Positions 33,614 to 42,197 of a DNA stretch of 44,643 bases are shown here, one piece after another (within the stretch, counting starts at the first letter, position 1; each line of letters opens with the position of its first letter). Source of the DNA: a bacterium (lineage in GTDB: Bacteria; Zhuqueibacterota; QNDG01; JAFGCO01); assembly GCA_016930535.1 (NCBI GenBank), contig JAFGGN010000093.1:1-44643 (forward strand). Direction: 5' to 3'. The notes under the pieces were generated by a model that searched no databases, was not told the origin of the DNA, and saw only the letters and a list, made by a program, of their open reading frames with translations. Both the position numbers and the translations under genes were made by a program.

Positions 33614-36031
33614 ATGGCCCGTTTATGGAAATCGCTTGAATTTCGACTGGTTCTGGGTGCCCTGTTGTCCGGAATTCTGCTGATCATTTTGTTTGTCCGT
33701 ATCTATCCGGAATCCTCCATCCGTATTCCGCTGTCCAGGGAGCAGATCAGGCACCGTGCCGAAAGCCTCCTGGACTCCCTCGGTTACGATATGGGCCATT
33801 ACCGCATCGGATTGCAGATGGCCCATCAGGAAGACCTCGTCCGGGCGGCCCAGCAGCAGTACGGAAGCGGGACCGGACTGCGCATGCTGTCCGACTCGCT
33901 GTACGCCTGGTGGTGGGAATGTCAATGGCATCCGGACAGGGCGGCTTCCGAGGATACCAACGTGGTGGTCGTTTTCGGTGATCCTCACGTGCTGAGGGAT
34001 AACATGGCCCAGATGTCCCTGACGCCCGACGGCCGGCCCCTGAGTTTTCAGATTCGCGCGATGGAAGACACAAGTGCAGCCCTTGTTTCCGGACATCCTG
34101 AAATTCAGGACGCGGTTGCACTGTTCTGTATGCTGCATGCCGACACCGCGCAATGGGAGCGCATACAGGCGGATACGCCGCCGAAAGCCGGACCCGGGGG
34201 CCCGGTAAAGATCCGGTGGCGCCGGGCACATCCCGTTGCAGACATGGAAATTCGTTTCTCTGTCGATACCCTCGGGGACCGGATCATATCCTTTCAGACA
34301 GAAACCATGGCTGCGCAGAAGGCGGATGCCTCGGACAAGTCTGAAGAAATCATCAGCATTCTTTCATTCCTCCTTGTATATATGCTCTTCGTGGTTCTCG
34401 GTATCGTGTTTCTGATCAAGCGCCTTCGCGCCGATCTGGTGGATTTGACGGGCGGTCTGATTCCGGGCATCATTGTGATGATCGCCTGGACCGTCATGTA
34501 CTGGCATTCGATCGGACACCAGAAATTCTGGGAAATACTGCTTGGCTATTTTCTGACCACGCCTTTTGTCGGCGGCGCCGTCTGGGTCTTGTACGCTCTC
34601 GGAGAATCCTATACGAGAGAGGTCTGGGCGCATAAGCTGCGCATCGTGGATCAGATTCACCGGAGATTTGCCTCAAACGGACTCGGGAAAGCCCTGATCC
34701 GCGGCATTCTGCTCGGTTTTCCTTTTCTTGCGCTGCATGCGGTGATATGGGCCCTGCAGGTGAACCTGCTGCATGGATATCTGTCCCTCGGCGACAGAAT
34801 ACTGGCCCTGTGGTCCTCGGCTGTGCCTTCCCTTCTGGCCGTCAGCGAGACGCTGATGTCTGTCATGCTGATCACCATTTCGGTGTGCCTGTTCTATCTC
34901 TCCCTGTTAAGGCGGTACACCAGGTCGCGTGTCTGGATGATTCTGATGGCCTGCCTGGTGTTTTCAATGATCTGTCCCCCAATCGGGCATTGCGCCGCCA
35001 TCTGGCACCGCATCCCGGTGAATTGCATTCTGGGACTGTTTCTGATCGCCGTATTCATGCGTTTTGAGATTGTCACCACGATGATGACACTTTTTTCCGC
35101 CTCCCTCGTTTACCGTATTCTCGTGTTCGTTCATTGCGGGGATCCGTTTTTTCAGGAGCAGGCATTCATCATCATGGGATTGTGGGTGCTGCTGGCAGCG
35201 GCCGGTGTATGGCTGCTTTTCCGGTCCGGGAAGGCGGATGAATCTTCGCATTATATTCCCGATTATCTGCGCCGTGTCTATCATCGTCAGGAACTGAAGC
35301 GGGAGCTTGAAATCGCGAGGGATGTACAACTCAATTTTCTGCCCCTAAAGAATCCGGTCATTCAGGGACTGGATGTAGCCAGTTTCTGCATGCCCGCACG
35401 GGAAGTGGGGGGTGATTACTTTGACTTTATCAACCTCGGCGATAAAAAGCTGGGTGTCGTGATCGGTGATGTGTCGGGAAAGGGTATCCCTGCGGCCTTT
35501 TATATGACATTGACCAAGGGGCTGCTGAAATCACAGGCTGCGAGTCATGCATCGCCCAGAGACGTTTTAATCCGGCTGAACCGGCTTTTTTTCGAAAATG
35601 CGAAACGCGGCATCTTTATCAGCCTGATCTATGCTGTTTTCGACCTGACAGAAATGAAGCTCACGTTCGCAAGGGCCGGTCACAATCCCATGATCCTGCA
35701 TTGTTCGAACACCGGAAAAACATCGGAAGTATGCCCTGCGGGAATGGCCATCGGTTTCGAGTCCGGTGATATATTTGAAAAAACAATTCAGGAGGTAACA
35801 CTGCCGCTTCACCCGGGAGATGTCACGTTTTTTTACACGGATGGTTTGAATGAAGCGCAGAATCTGAAGTTGGAGGAATACGGCGAGACACGCCTGCAGA
35901 ATAATCTTGCGGAAACCGCCCATTTGACTTCGGAGCGTGTCATGGAGCATATCAAGAAGAAAATTCAGGCGTTCACGGCCGGCGCGGAACAGCATGACGA
36001 TATGACAGCTGTTCTTGTAAAAATCTGCTGA
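33614..36031 (+). CDS. Membrane-bound PP2C-type phosphatase (SpoIIE/RsbU-like)
   Basis: The 805-residue protein has an N-terminal anchor (~11-30) and an extracytoplasmic sensor-like domain (~31-248). About eight transmembrane helices (~250-535) and a short linker coil precede a SpoIIE-type PP2C domain (~560-805). The metal-binding aspartates are intact: REVGGDYFDF, VIGDVSGKGIPAAF, FFYTDGLNEA and HDDMTAVLV. Such phosphatases dephosphorylate STAS antagonists and thereby release a partner-switching target; the STAS protein and kinase are encoded downstream. The periplasmic domain is unfamiliar and suggests an envelope signal. The next gene starts 19 bp later. Confidence 0.9.
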   Translation: MARLWKSLEFRLVLGALLSGILLIILFVRIYPESSIRIPLSREQIRHRAESLLDSLGYDMGHYRIGLQMAHQEDLVRAAQQQYGSGTGLRMLSDSLYAWWWECQWHPDRAASEDTNVVVVFGDPHVLRDNMAQMSLTPDGRPLSFQIRAMEDTSAALVSGHPEIQDAVALFCMLHADTAQWERIQADTPPKAGPGGPVKIRWRRAHPVADMEIRFSVDTLGDRIISFQTETMAAQKADASDKSEEIISILSFLLVYMLFVVLGIVFLIKRLRADLVDLTGGLIPGIIVMIAWTVMYWHSIGHQKFWEILLGYFLTTPFVGGAVWVLYALGESYTREVWAHKLRIVDQIHRRFASNGLGKALIRGILLGFPFLALHAVIWALQVNLLHGYLSLGDRILALWSSAVPSLLAVSETLMSVMLITISVCLFYLSLLRRYTRSRVWMILMACLVFSMICPPIGHCAAIWHRIPVNCILGLFLIAVFMRFEIVTTMMTLFSASLVYRILVFVHCGDPFFQEQAFIIMGLWVLLAAAGVWLLFRSGKADESSHYIPDYLRRVYHRQELKRELEIARDVQLNFLPLKNPVIQGLDVASFCMPAREVGGDYFDFINLGDKKLGVVIGDVSGKGIPAAFYMTLTKGLLKSQAASHASPRDVLIRLNRLFFENAKRGIFISLIYAVFDLTEMKLTFARAGHNPMILHCSNTGKTSEVCPAGMAIGFESGDIFEKTIQEVTLPLHPGDVTFFYTDGLNEAQNLKLEEYGETRLQNNLAETAHLTSERVMEHIKKKIQAFTAGAEQHDDMTAVLVKIC

Positions 36032-36050
36032 TGCGGGGAACCGTCGGAAA

Positions 36051-38147
36051 ATGAAAATCGGGCAAACATCCATGAGAACATGGTCGGGCATGATTCTGAC
36101 CATCGTTTTTTTAGTTGCTGCGGCGCTGCATGTGACCATTTTCAGTCTCAGCGGCGCATCGGGCTGGATCAGCAAGTCCGTTCAGGAAATACTGGCGTTC
36201 TGTGCCCTTTTGGCCGGTATTATCTGGGTGAACCGGCAGTTCTGTTTCGAGAATATGGGACTGGTTCAGAAGCTGAGGCTGCTGAGCGGCCTCGTTCTGT
36301 TTTTCTGGGGCATCATCAAACTTGTATCGGGCGCATATCCTCTGGAAATTTATTATGATACGGCGGCGTTCGGCCGGAGCATCATCTGGCTTGCACTCCA
36401 GATCAGTCTGGCCGTGATCGTTTGTCTGCTTCTGCTCTGCATCCTGAAAACCCTGGTGTTTGTACAGCCCGGACGCGGCACGTCCCGCAGCTTCATGCTG
36501 ATGATGATCATGGTTTTTACGGCATCCGTATCCTCCTTTTTCTATACGGGATCCGTGGAGGATCTGGATTTCGGGCAGGCATTTTTCTTCAGCGGCAATC
36601 CGTTTCAGATCACGATACAGATCGTACTGGCATTTTCGGCCCTTATTATCGGATTCCGCTGCAAGTGGATCCATTATCTGAACAAGACACAGAAACTTTC
36701 GACCACCGGACTGGGGATCGGTCTGATGGTGCTCCTGTTTTCCCTGATCCCGTATGTGCCGGGTGTGGCCATGCATTACAGCTATATATTATGTTATTTC
36801 ATCAAGAATGCGCTGCTTGTTTTCATCATCTATGGCAATATGGCGCTGCTGGGACTTTTGCTGCAGCTTCCATCCGCGGGTCTTATGGACCGGCGGACCA
36901 ACGATATCCGGTCCCTGCAGCAGATCAGCGCAATCATCGGAACCGTGTACGACCGCGGCGATCTGATAAAAAAAGCGCTTGAACAGGCGCTTGAAATTCT
37001 TCAGGCGGATTTTACATGGATCGATCTGAAGGAAGAGGACCATTACAGCCTGGCTGCATGCTCGGGTATCGAGACCGTATTGCTGAAACGGCTTGAAACA
37101 CAGCTCAAACTGCTCCGGGGCGTGATCGAAGACAAGGACGAAGTCATGCTGATTCATGATATTCACCGGGACCGGTTTTTCCGCCATGGTCCCCGGCCGT
37201 ATTTGTGGGGGGGATCGCTCCTGGTCGCTCCCATCCGGTTCAAGCATGAAATCAGGGGGATGATGTTTGCCGGCAAGCGTGAACCGTTCGGTTTTGTCGA
37301 GGAGAGCCGCGGGCTGTTCCGGGCCTTCTGCAATCAGGTGGCCATTGCCTTTGAAAATGCCAGACTCGTCGAAATCTCGATCGAGCGGGAGGTATATAAA
37401 GAAGAGCTTCGTGTGGCCCATCAGGCCCAGATGCGTCTTCTGCCGCAGCGGACACCCGAGCTCCCGGAGCTTGAAGTGAGCGGATTCTGCCTGACGGCCA
37501 ATGATATCGGCGGAGATTTTTATGATTATGTCGAGATCGGAAAACACCGGCTCGATGTGGTGATCGGGGACGTCTCGGGAAAGGGCGCGGCGGCTGCATT
37601 TTACATGGCCGAATTGAAGGGGATCATTCAGTCTCTTGCCGCACATTTTAAATCACCGCGGGCCATGCTGATCCAGATCAACGATTTTTTAAAAAACCAT
37701 ATGGAACGCAACATGTTCGTCACCATGCTCTACCTGATGTTTGATCTGACCCGTCAACAGGTCCTGGTCGCCCGTGCAGGGCATGAACCGGCCGGACATA
37801 TTCAGGGAAATGAAGTACGATGGATAGAAAAAAACGGAATCGGACTGGGACTCGCGGATCATGAGTTGTTTTCATCCTCCCTCGAGGAGGAAAAAATCCC
37901 GCTCGTGCCCGGAGACCGGTTTTTTCTTTATACGGACGGCCTGATCGAGATAAGGAACCCGGAGGGTGATGAATTCGGGACAGGACGCCTGACCGAAATG
38001 CTGCAGCATGCGGGCGCTCAGCCGGTACAGGCAATGAATAAAATGATCAGGGATGATATCGGTCAATTCGCGGCCGAGGCCACACAGCAGGACGACATGA
38101 CGGCCGTGATGATCGAATATACCGGGAATAAACATCATTCAAAATAA
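36051..38147 (+). CDS. Membrane PP2C-type phosphatase with GAF domain (RsbU-like)
   Basis: The 698-residue protein has about eight N-terminal transmembrane helices (~12-272) with only short loops. A GAF domain (~290-440, 'KKALEQALEILQADFTWIDL' to 'FRAFCNQVAIAFENARL') leads through a coiled linker into a SpoIIE-type PP2C domain (~455-698). The catalytic motifs are intact: NDIGGDFYDYV, VIGDVSGKGAAAAF, FFLYTDGLIE and QDDMTAVM. It is second in the module and differs from the first phosphatase in its sensor region, implying separate inputs converging on the same STAS protein. An ATG seven codons on is an alternative start. Confidence 0.9.
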   Translation: MKIGQTSMRTWSGMILTIVFLVAAALHVTIFSLSGASGWISKSVQEILAFCALLAGIIWVNRQFCFENMGLVQKLRLLSGLVLFFWGIIKLVSGAYPLEIYYDTAAFGRSIIWLALQISLAVIVCLLLLCILKTLVFVQPGRGTSRSFMLMMIMVFTASVSSFFYTGSVEDLDFGQAFFFSGNPFQITIQIVLAFSALIIGFRCKWIHYLNKTQKLSTTGLGIGLMVLLFSLIPYVPGVAMHYSYILCYFIKNALLVFIIYGNMALLGLLLQLPSAGLMDRRTNDIRSLQQISAIIGTVYDRGDLIKKALEQALEILQADFTWIDLKEEDHYSLAACSGIETVLLKRLETQLKLLRGVIEDKDEVMLIHDIHRDRFFRHGPRPYLWGGSLLVAPIRFKHEIRGMMFAGKREPFGFVEESRGLFRAFCNQVAIAFENARLVEISIEREVYKEELRVAHQAQMRLLPQRTPELPELEVSGFCLTANDIGGDFYDYVEIGKHRLDVVIGDVSGKGAAAAFYMAELKGIIQSLAAHFKSPRAMLIQINDFLKNHMERNMFVTMLYLMFDLTRQQVLVARAGHEPAGHIQGNEVRWIEKNGIGLGLADHELFSSSLEEEKIPLVPGDRFFLYTDGLIEIRNPEGDEFGTGRLTEMLQHAGAQPVQAMNKMIRDDIGQFAAEATQQDDMTAVMIEYTGNKHHSK

Positions 38148-38160
38148 AGGAGATCACATA

Positions 38161-38511
38161 ATGAGCGGTTTTGAAGTCAAACGGAAAGATGTCGAAACAA
38201 TCTCCGTTATATATCTGAAAGGATATCTGGATGCGCATACGGCTCCGGATTTTGAAAAATCACTGCAAACATTGGTGGACGAGGACCGTATACGTATAGT
38301 AGTGAATCTCGCTGAACTGAATTATATCAGCAGCGCGGGACTGGGCGTGTTTATGGGATTTATTGAAGATATTCGAAACAAGGGAGGGGATATCAAACTG
38401 GCGGAACTCACGGAAAAAGTATTCCGGGTTTTCGATCTTCTGGGTTTCCCCGTACTGTACGATATTCTGGAAAATGAACAGGACGCCATCGCCAAATACG
38501 AGGAAGGATAA
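38161..38511 (+). CDS. STAS-domain anti-sigma factor antagonist (RsbV/SpoIIAA-like)
   Basis: The 116-residue single STAS domain carries the conserved phosphorylation loop NYISSAGLGVFM; by family alignment Ser58 is the site phosphorylated by the kinase and dephosphorylated by PP2C enzymes. The unphosphorylated form binds the kinase and frees its target. GGAG lies 8 bp before the ATG, and the gene is 13 bp after the second phosphatase and 4 bp before the kinase, so stoichiometric expression is expected. Confidence 0.94.
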   Translation: MSGFEVKRKDVETISVIYLKGYLDAHTAPDFEKSLQTLVDEDRIRIVVNLAELNYISSAGLGVFMGFIEDIRNKGGDIKLAELTEKVFRVFDLLGFPVLYDILENEQDAIAKYEEG

Positions 38512-38515
38512 TCCT

Positions 38516-38953
38516 ATGGGTTCACAACCTGTTGAACGTCATTTGTGCATTCCGGGCAAGACAGAGAACCTTGAGTTTATTCGCAACTTCGTTTCAGGGA
38601 TGGCCCGCAAGGCCGGTTTTAATGACAAGGACGTGAATAAAATAGAACTGGCCATCGATGAGGCATGCACCAATGTGATCGAGCATGCCTACCGGGACAC
38701 GGGTGAAGGTGATATCGATATTGATGTGGAATATGACACGCAGAAATTCAAGGTTGTCGTTGCCGATCAGGGCAGAAGTTTTGTTATGGAAGACATTAAA
38801 ATACCGGATATGGAGAAATACATGGCTGAATTGAAGGTCGGCGGTCTTGGAATATATCTGATGAGAACACTGATGGACGAAGTGGATTACCGAAGTAAGC
38901 CCGGTGCGAGGAACGAGGTTCGTATGGTCAAATATTTGCCCGGAAAAAGCTGA
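38516..38953 (+). CDS. RsbW/SpoIIAB-type serine kinase (anti-sigma factor)
   Basis: The 145-residue GHKL ATPase-fold kinase has an N box ELAIDEACTNVIEHAY (residues ~42-57), a G1 motif VVVADQGRSF and a G2 motif GGLGIYLMRTLMDEV. It would phosphorylate the STAS protein encoded just upstream and hold an output protein. In Bacillus the output is a sigma factor; none is encoded in this window, so the target may be a distant sigma factor or another protein. The ATG at 38516 follows GAGGAAGGA at the end of the STAS gene. Confidence 0.93.
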   Translation: MGSQPVERHLCIPGKTENLEFIRNFVSGMARKAGFNDKDVNKIELAIDEACTNVIEHAYRDTGEGDIDIDVEYDTQKFKVVVADQGRSFVMEDIKIPDMEKYMAELKVGGLGIYLMRTLMDEVDYRSKPGARNEVRMVKYLPGKS

Positions 38954-38960
38954 TCCCCGC

Positions 38961-40679
38961 ATGGATAAACCGAAAGCACAGGAACCGTCCCAGCAGCTTG
39001 ACAGACGGCTGCTCGAGCTGACCGCATTATTTGAAATCAGCCGCTCTCTCACCGCCTCCTTCAATCTGAACGCCATTCTTGAAAATGTGCTTCGTATTCC
39101 GATGGGATACATGCTGATCAGCCGCGGCATGGTCCTTCTGAAAAAGGGACCGGACGATCACTTTTCCGTCGAAGGGATCAAGGGATTCCCCAGAAAACTG
39201 ATGGGGAAAACCATTGAGGTGGATGATCCGCCGGTCAGGGCCATTGCCATACAGGAAGTCAGTGATACAAATCAGTGGAAATCTTTTTTTGCTGAATTCG
39301 AAATCCAGCTGTTATTGCCGCTCGTTTCTTCCCGCGGTGTGATCGGCCTTGTCGGATTCGGAGGCAAGATCAGCGGCGAATCATATGAAGAAAGCGAACT
39401 CGAATTTCTGGATTCCCTGTCCAACATTGCGGCTACCACTGTGGTCAACGGACTGATGGTGGATGAAATTCAAAGTGTCAACCGTGAACTGGACAGGAAA
39501 ATCCAGCAATTGAATACGATTTTCGATATCAGCCGCGAGCTGAATATGACATTGGATCAGGAGAAAATCGCCAGTCTGCTGAGTTTTGCCGTGATGGGTG
39601 AACTGCTGGTCAACAAATGCATCGTGTTCACGAAGCAGGATGAAGCGATGCGGGTACTCGTGGCCAAAGGCGTCGAAACGGACCATTTGAAGATCCCGGA
39701 TCTGAAAACACTGTCGGAACCACTGCTCCTCGAGGATTCGGACCGTTTTCAACCCTATCATGACCTGGGACTTTCATTGTTCGTTCCCATGCGCATCCAG
39801 GATGAGACCAAGGGTGTGCTGGCAGTCGGGCCTAAAATATCAGGAGGGGAATTTCTCGGGAACGAGCTGGAGTTTCTGACGACACTCGGCAATCAGGCCA
39901 TGACCTCGCTTGAAAATGCGCAGCTGTTTCAGGAGATGCTCGAGAAACAGCGCATGGAAGAAGAGCTGAATCTGGCCCGGAATATTCAGCAGAACATGCT
40001 GCCAAAGGATACACCGGTCTACGAACATGTGGATATCGCCGCCATCAACATTCCCAGCCATGAAGTCGGAGGGGACTATTATGACCTGATTCCCCTGGAT
40101 GAAAATAAATTCGGAGTGGCCATTGCGGATGTTGCGGGAAAGGGGGCCGGCGCGGCCATGCTGATGTCCAATTTACAGGCCGGGCTTCATGCGCTGCTGT
40201 CCACGGATCTGTCCATCTCCGATGTGGTAAACCGTCTGAATCAGCAGATTTATCTGAATACGGGGCTCGACAAGTTCATCACGTTCTTCTACGGCGAGCT
40301 GAATGTAAAAACCGGAGAATTTGTGTATACAAATGCCGGGCATAATCCGCCGATGAAGGTCGATTCGAAGGGCAGGCTCGAGGAACTCGCCACGGGAGGG
40401 ATCGTTCTCGGTATGATCGATTCCGTCGGTTATGAGTGCGGGTCGGTCCATCTGAAACCGGGGGACAGCCTGTTACTGTATACGGACGGTTTTTCCGAGG
40501 CCATGGACGAAAAAGAAGAAGAATTCGGGGAGGCGGGGATTTTAAACTGTCTGAGATGCAATCAGAAGCAAAATGCCGCGAAAACGATTCTGAATATGGT
40601 TGAGGAAATCCGGGAATTCAGCCATTCGGATATGCAGTGGGACGATATGACGGCCGTATTGATCCGCAGGACTGGATAA
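38961..40679 (+). CDS. Soluble GAF-GAF-PP2C phosphatase (RsbU/RsbP-like)
   Basis: The 572-residue cytoplasmic protein has two GAF domains (~15-160, ~175-330), a coiled-coil stretch (EMLEKQRMEEELNLARNIQQ) and a PP2C domain (~345-572) with intact HEVGGDYYDLI, AIADVAGKGAGAAM, LLLYTDGFSEA and WDDMTAVLI. It is the third phosphatase of the module and the only one without membrane segments, so it probably reads an internal ligand or redox state. It starts 7 bp after the kinase stop; an upstream in-frame start inside the kinase gene is less likely. Its 3' end is only 2 bp from the convergent pilin gene. Confidence 0.9.
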   Translation: MDKPKAQEPSQQLDRRLLELTALFEISRSLTASFNLNAILENVLRIPMGYMLISRGMVLLKKGPDDHFSVEGIKGFPRKLMGKTIEVDDPPVRAIAIQEVSDTNQWKSFFAEFEIQLLLPLVSSRGVIGLVGFGGKISGESYEESELEFLDSLSNIAATTVVNGLMVDEIQSVNRELDRKIQQLNTIFDISRELNMTLDQEKIASLLSFAVMGELLVNKCIVFTKQDEAMRVLVAKGVETDHLKIPDLKTLSEPLLLEDSDRFQPYHDLGLSLFVPMRIQDETKGVLAVGPKISGGEFLGNELEFLTTLGNQAMTSLENAQLFQEMLEKQRMEEELNLARNIQQNMLPKDTPVYEHVDIAAINIPSHEVGGDYYDLIPLDENKFGVAIADVAGKGAGAAMLMSNLQAGLHALLSTDLSISDVVNRLNQQIYLNTGLDKFITFFYGELNVKTGEFVYTNAGHNPPMKVDSKGRLEELATGGIVLGMIDSVGYECGSVHLKPGDSLLLYTDGFSEAMDEKEEEFGEAGILNCLRCNQKQNAAKTILNMVEEIREFSHSDMQWDDMTAVLIRRTG

Positions 40680-40681
40680 TA

Positions 40682-41050
40682 TCAATCCACGATGTGTTCA
40701 GTGAGGGAACAGGTAATGATCCCGCTGACGGGATCGATTTCATAAGTGCCTCCGATAGGGCATTCCGGAACGGTCCCGGAATCGATAAAGGGGATCAGAT
40801 CATTCAGATCGTCGGCATATTCACTGTAACCGGTGTTGACCGAAGTCTGGGCCAGGTACATTGCCTGGGCCGCGTTCAGCGTCTGCTGATTGGCGATGCA
40901 CAGCGATGCCTTGGCCGTGTCGGTCAGCATCATGAATCTCAAAATGGCCACTGAGGACAGTATGCCGATAATCACGAGAATAATGATCAGTTCGACCAGC
41001 GTAAATCCGCCGGATTTCATTTTGAAATGTATCAGGGATGATTTAATCAT
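40682..41050 (-). CDS. Type IV pilin-like (GspG-type) prepilin
   Basis: The 122-residue protein has a leader peptide (15 residues) ending in KSGG, followed by the class III signal FTLVELIIILVIIGILSSVA. Cleavage after Gly15, methylation of Phe16 and Glu at +5 are expected. The small C-terminal part has two cysteines (CPIGGTYEIDPVSGIITC) that could form a disulfide. It is most like minor pilins or pseudopilins of type IV pilus/type II secretion. No assembly gene is nearby, so it is an orphan that must use machinery encoded elsewhere. Confidence 0.88.
   Translation of the reverse strand: MIKSSLIHFKMKSGGFTLVELIIILVIIGILSSVAILRFMMLTDTAKASLCIANQQTLNAAQAMYLAQTSVNTGYSEYADDLNDLIPFIDSGTVPECPIGGTYEIDPVSGIITCSLTEHIVD
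40718..40735. terminator. Hairpin inside the pilin 3' end, possible bidirectional terminator
   Basis: GATCCCG/CGGGATC (40718-40724, 40729-40735) pairs perfectly around CTGA and is followed on the plus strand by GATTT. The two convergent genes are 2 bp apart, so any terminator for the partner-switching operon must lie within pilin codons. This stem is the best candidate, but it lacks a strong U tract. Confidence 0.3.
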
Positions 41051-41126
41051 GTGAATCGTCCGTTTTTACCTTAAAACCCCGTTTTTTAAAAAAGGTTGCA
41101 AAATTTAAACCAATAGTGAGGCACTA

Positions 41127-42194
41127 TTGAAGATCGCGGTCACTTCCGATATACACCTGACCTCCTCGGGAACAAGGCCCGAACGCCTGGAGACATTGTC
41201 CGGGCTTTTTCATGAAGCGGCAGGATCCGGCATATCCCATATCATTCTGGCAGGCGACACATTCGATGCGAGTATGTCCAATTATAAGGATCTGGACCGC
41301 CTGTGCAGCCGCCCGGAATTCAAGGCCATGCAGTTTATGCTCATTCCGGGAAATCATGACGCCGGGATCAGTCAGGCCGGATTTTCATCGCCCAATATAC
41401 GGATTTTTTCACAGCCCGAGATCATGTCACCGGATCTGATGAGCCTGCCGCTTCTGTTCGTTCCGTATCGTTCCGGATCCACCATGGGTGATGTGCTCGC
41501 GGAATTCCGGGAGCAGCTTCAGCCGTCCGGATGGATCCTGATCGGACATGGCGACTGGTCGGACGGACTGAAAACAGGGAATCCGCTGGAACCGGGCATT
41601 TACATGCCGCTCTCGCGTTCCGATATCGATCTGTATCAGCCCTGCTGCGTCATTCTCGGTCATATTCACAAGCCGATGGATGCAGGCGTGCTTCATTATC
41701 CGGGATCGCCGTGCCCCCTCGACATCAACGAAACGGGCCGGAGACGGGCCCTGATTCTGGATTCGGAAAGGGGAACCGTGGAGCCGCTGCCCCTCCGATC
41801 CCTTGTGCTCTATTTTCAGGCACGGATCGTCGTCGTGCCCGGACCGGATGAATGGCAGAGAGTGGAATCGGACATCGGTCAAATCCGGGACGGCTGGAGT
41901 GTTCAGGATCATGAGAAGGATTCGGCAGTCATTCGCCTCCATATCACGGGATATACTTCGGATAAATCCCGGCTGGCCAGGCTGATCGGTGAATCGTTCC
42001 GCGATTTTAAAACGGTCGGGGATGAGGGATTTGATCTGAGCCGGGTTCTGGTGGCCGATGATCCGGGCCGGTCGGATCTGTTCATGCAGGCCATGCGGGA
42101 ACTCGAAAAGATGCAGTTCAGCTCCGGCGAATACGATCCTGAACCGGACGAAGCGCTTTTTCATGCCCTGCAAGCCATTTATGAGGTCCGTTAA
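41127..42194 (+). CDS. SbcD/Mre11-like calcineurin-type phosphoesterase (YhaO type)
   Basis: The 355-residue DNA repair exonuclease subunit has the full metallophosphoesterase set: SDIHL (Asp8, His10), LAGDTFD (Asp44), PGNHDAG (Asn76, His77), GHGDWSD (His141) and LGHIH (His179, His181). These bind two metal ions. A capping C-terminal region follows. The start is TTG, with GTGAGG six bases upstream. It is 3 bp before the SbcC-like ATPase gene, and the pair matches the YhaO/YhaN arrangement rather than long classical SbcC/SbcD. Expected role: processing of DNA ends or hairpins with its ATPase partner. Confidence 0.88.
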   Translation: MKIAVTSDIHLTSSGTRPERLETLSGLFHEAAGSGISHIILAGDTFDASMSNYKDLDRLCSRPEFKAMQFMLIPGNHDAGISQAGFSSPNIRIFSQPEIMSPDLMSLPLLFVPYRSGSTMGDVLAEFREQLQPSGWILIGHGDWSDGLKTGNPLEPGIYMPLSRSDIDLYQPCCVILGHIHKPMDAGVLHYPGSPCPLDINETGRRRALILDSERGTVEPLPLRSLVLYFQARIVVVPGPDEWQRVESDIGQIRDGWSVQDHEKDSAVIRLHITGYTSDKSRLARLIGESFRDFKTVGDEGFDLSRVLVADDPGRSDLFMQAMRELEKMQFSSGEYDPEPDEALFHALQAIYEVR

Positions 42195-42197
42195 ATC

